Source of the DNA: Dama dama
Lineage: Eukaryota > Chordata > Mammalia > Artiodactyla > Cervidae
DNA: 64,000 bases
Assembly: GCF_033118175.1 (NCBI RefSeq)
Contig: NW_026870963.1
Location: 1,116,001 to 1,180,000, forward strand
Direction: 5' to 3'
A program made the translations under genes and the position numbers. Shown here piece by piece: positions 62,018 to 64,000 of the stretch. Positions within the stretch are counted from its first letter, which is position 1; each line of letters opens with the position of its first letter. The notes beneath the pieces are model-generated. The model worked only from the letters and a program-made list of their open reading frames with translations. It made no database searches and had not been told where the DNA came from.

Positions 62018-64000
62018 ATGAGGAGCATGAAACGGTCTGAAAAATAGGAGGAGCATGAAGCACTGTTCAAATACATGAAGAGTTTGAAAAAGTGTGAAAT
62101 ATATGAAGAGCTTCAAAAGGTGTCAAAAATAGGAGGAGAATGAAGCAGTCTGAAAAAAAGGAGGAGCATGAAGCGGTGTTGAAAAACATGAAGAGCCTGA
62201 AAAGGTGTGAAAAATATGAAGAGCTTCAAAAGGTGTCAAAAATATGAGGAGCATGAAACGGTCTGAAATATAGGAGGAGCATGAAGCCGTGTTCAAATAC
62301 ATGAACAGCATGAAACGGTGTGAAAAATATGAAGAGCTTCAAAACGTGTCAAAATATGAGGAGCATGAAACGGCCTGAAAAATAGGAGGAGCATGAAGCT
62401 GTGTTCAAAAACATGAAGAGCCTGAAAAGGTGTGAAAAATATGAAGAGTTTCAAAAGCTGTCAAAAAATATGAGGACTATGAAAGGGTCTGAAAACTAGG
62501 AGGAGCATGAAGCGGTGTTGAAAAACATGAAGAGCCTGAAAACGTGTGAAAAATATGAAAAGCTACAAAAGGTGTCAAAAATATGAGGAGCACGAAACGG
62601 TCTAAAAAATAGGAGGAGCATGAAATGCTGTTGAAAAACATGAAGAGCCTGAAAAGGTGTGAAAAAAATGAAGATATTCAAAACGTGTCAAAAATATGAG
62701 GAGCATGAAACGGTCTGAAAAATAGGAGGAGCATGAAGCTGTGTTCAAAAACATGAGAACCAGAAAAGGTGTGAAAAATATGAAGAGATTCAAAAGGTGT
62801 GAAATATATGCGGAGCATGAAACGGTCTGAAAAATAGGAGGATCAAGAAGCGGTGTTCAAAACATGAAGAGACTGAAAAGGTGTGAAAAATATGAAGAGC
62901 TTCAAAAGGTGTGAAAAATATGAGGAGCATGAAACGGTCTGAAAAATAGGAGGAGCATGAAGCGGTGTTCAAAAACATGAAGAGCCTGAAAAGGTGTGAA
63001 AAATATGAAGAGCTTCAAAAGGTGTCAAAAATATTAGGAGCAGGAACGGTCTGAAAAATAGGAGGAGCATGAAACGGTGTTCAAAAACATGAAGAGCCTG
63101 GAAAGGTGTGAAAATTATGAAGAGCTTCAAAAGGTGTGTAATATATGTGGAACATGAAACTGTCTAAAAAATAGGAGGAGCATGAAGCGGTTTTGAAAAA
63201 CATGAAGAGCCAGTAAAGGAGTGAAATAAATGAAGAGCTTCAAAAGGTGTGAGAAATATGAAGAGCTTCAACAGGTGTCAAAAATGAGATGGGCATGAAA
63301 TGATCTGAAAAACAGGAGGAGCATGAAGTGATGTTGATAAACATGAAGAGCTGAAAAGTTGTGAAATATATGAAAAGCTTCAAAAGGTGTCAAAAATATG
63401 AGAAGTATGAAACGTTCTGAAAAATAGGAGGAGCATGAAGCGGTTTTGAAAAACATGAAGATCCTGAAAAGGTGAGAAAAAAATGAAGAGTTTCAAAACT
63501 TGTCAAAAATATGAGGAGCATGAAACGGTCTGAAATAGGAGGAGCATGATGTGGTGTTGAGAAACATGAAGACCCTGAAAAGGTTTGAAAAATATGAAGA
63601 GTTTCAAAAGGTGTCAAAACTATGGGAAGCATTAAACGTTCTAAACATAGGAGGAGCATGCAGTGGTGTTGAAAAATATGAAGAGCCAGAAAAGGTGTGA
63701 AAATTAAGAAGAGCTCCAAAAGGTGTGAAAAATATGAGGAGCATGGACCGTTCTGAAAAATAGGAGGAGCATGAAACGATGTTCAAAAACCTGAAGAGCC
63801 TGAAAAGCTGTGAAATATATGAAGAGCTTCAAAAGGTGTCAAAAATATGAGGAGCATGAAACTGTCTGAAAAATATGAAGAGTTTCAATAGTTGTCAAAA
63901 TATGAGGAGCATGAAATGGTGTTCAAAAACATGAAGAGCCTGAAAAGGTGTTAAAATAGGAAGATCTTCAAAAGGTGTCAAAAATATGAGGAGCCTGAAA

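Larger units (their letters stand above)
51349..64000 (+). repeat. Satellite array D, highly block-shuffled
   Basis: Same 113-bp satellite and orientation, running off the window end. It holds the densest set of internal block copies: a ~0.9-kb block three times, a ~0.2-kb and a ~0.3-kb block twice, a 224-bp and a 141-bp tandem pair. No unrelated insertion is seen over 12.6 kb. Confidence 0.96.

Noticed and set aside
1428..64000. CRISPR-like pattern of 28-bp repeats at regular spacing
   Set aside because: The sequence between repeats is itself related 28-mers, not unique spacers. There are no cas genes and the context is mammalian.
1428..64000. AGGAGG followed by ATG, resembling bacterial ribosome binding sites
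   Set aside because: It is a fixed part of subunit b. The ATG opens only a few codons (ATG AAG CGG TGT TGA) and nothing else is prokaryotic.
1428..64000. CENP-B box or telomere repeats that would place the array at a centromere or chromosome end
   Set aside because: I see no TTCG-n-A-n-CGGG match in the consensus and no TTAGGG runs. Chromosomal location stays unknown.
1..64000. SINEs, endogenous retroviral sequence, tRNA or rRNA genes
   Set aside because: I looked for tRNA-like A/B boxes, LTR-like ends and other non-satellite stretches and saw none outside the four L1 segments.

Overview
The window is 64 kb of eukaryotic, non-genic satellite DNA, most probably from a ruminant (bovid or close relative). 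The organism call rests on four LINE-1 3' ends. Their ORF2 C-terminus and 3' UTR, including the G-rich stretch before a terminal CATGTAAATCCATGGCTGAT-type segment, match what I know of the L1-BT family of cattle and sheep. I see no functional protein-coding gene, RNA gene, CRISPR array or prokaryotic feature.

Layout: L1 copy 1 (1-1427, plus strand, colinear, 5' end outside the window); satellite array A (1428-23583); L1 copy 2 (23584-25028); array B (25029-44662); L1 copy 3 (44663-46103); array C (46104-49909); L1 copy 4 (49910-51348); array D (51349-64000). All satellite DNA that I read runs in one orientation.

The satellite is hierarchical. Its smallest unit is about 28 bp. Four diverged 28-29 bp subunits (called a, b, c, d here) form a repeat of about 113 bp, and whole or partial 113-bp units have been copied in blocks from 141 bp to more than 6 kb. 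The clearest block is a 6,253-bp tandem duplication (10741-16993 and 16994-23246) whose copies differ at only a few positions that I could find. The unit is A+G rich on the plus strand (82 of 113 consensus bases) and carries two CpGs. I do not recognise it as any of the named bovine satellites, but I could not search a database.

L1 copies 2-4 share one internal inversion breakpoint, one 13-bp target-site duplication and the same satellite flanks. They are therefore descendants of a single twin-primed L1 insertion that was amplified with the satellite. Copy 1 shares the 3' junction and 3' flank but is not inverted, which is the most puzzling observation here. The many short minus-strand open frames are by-products of the 113-bp period and are not genes.
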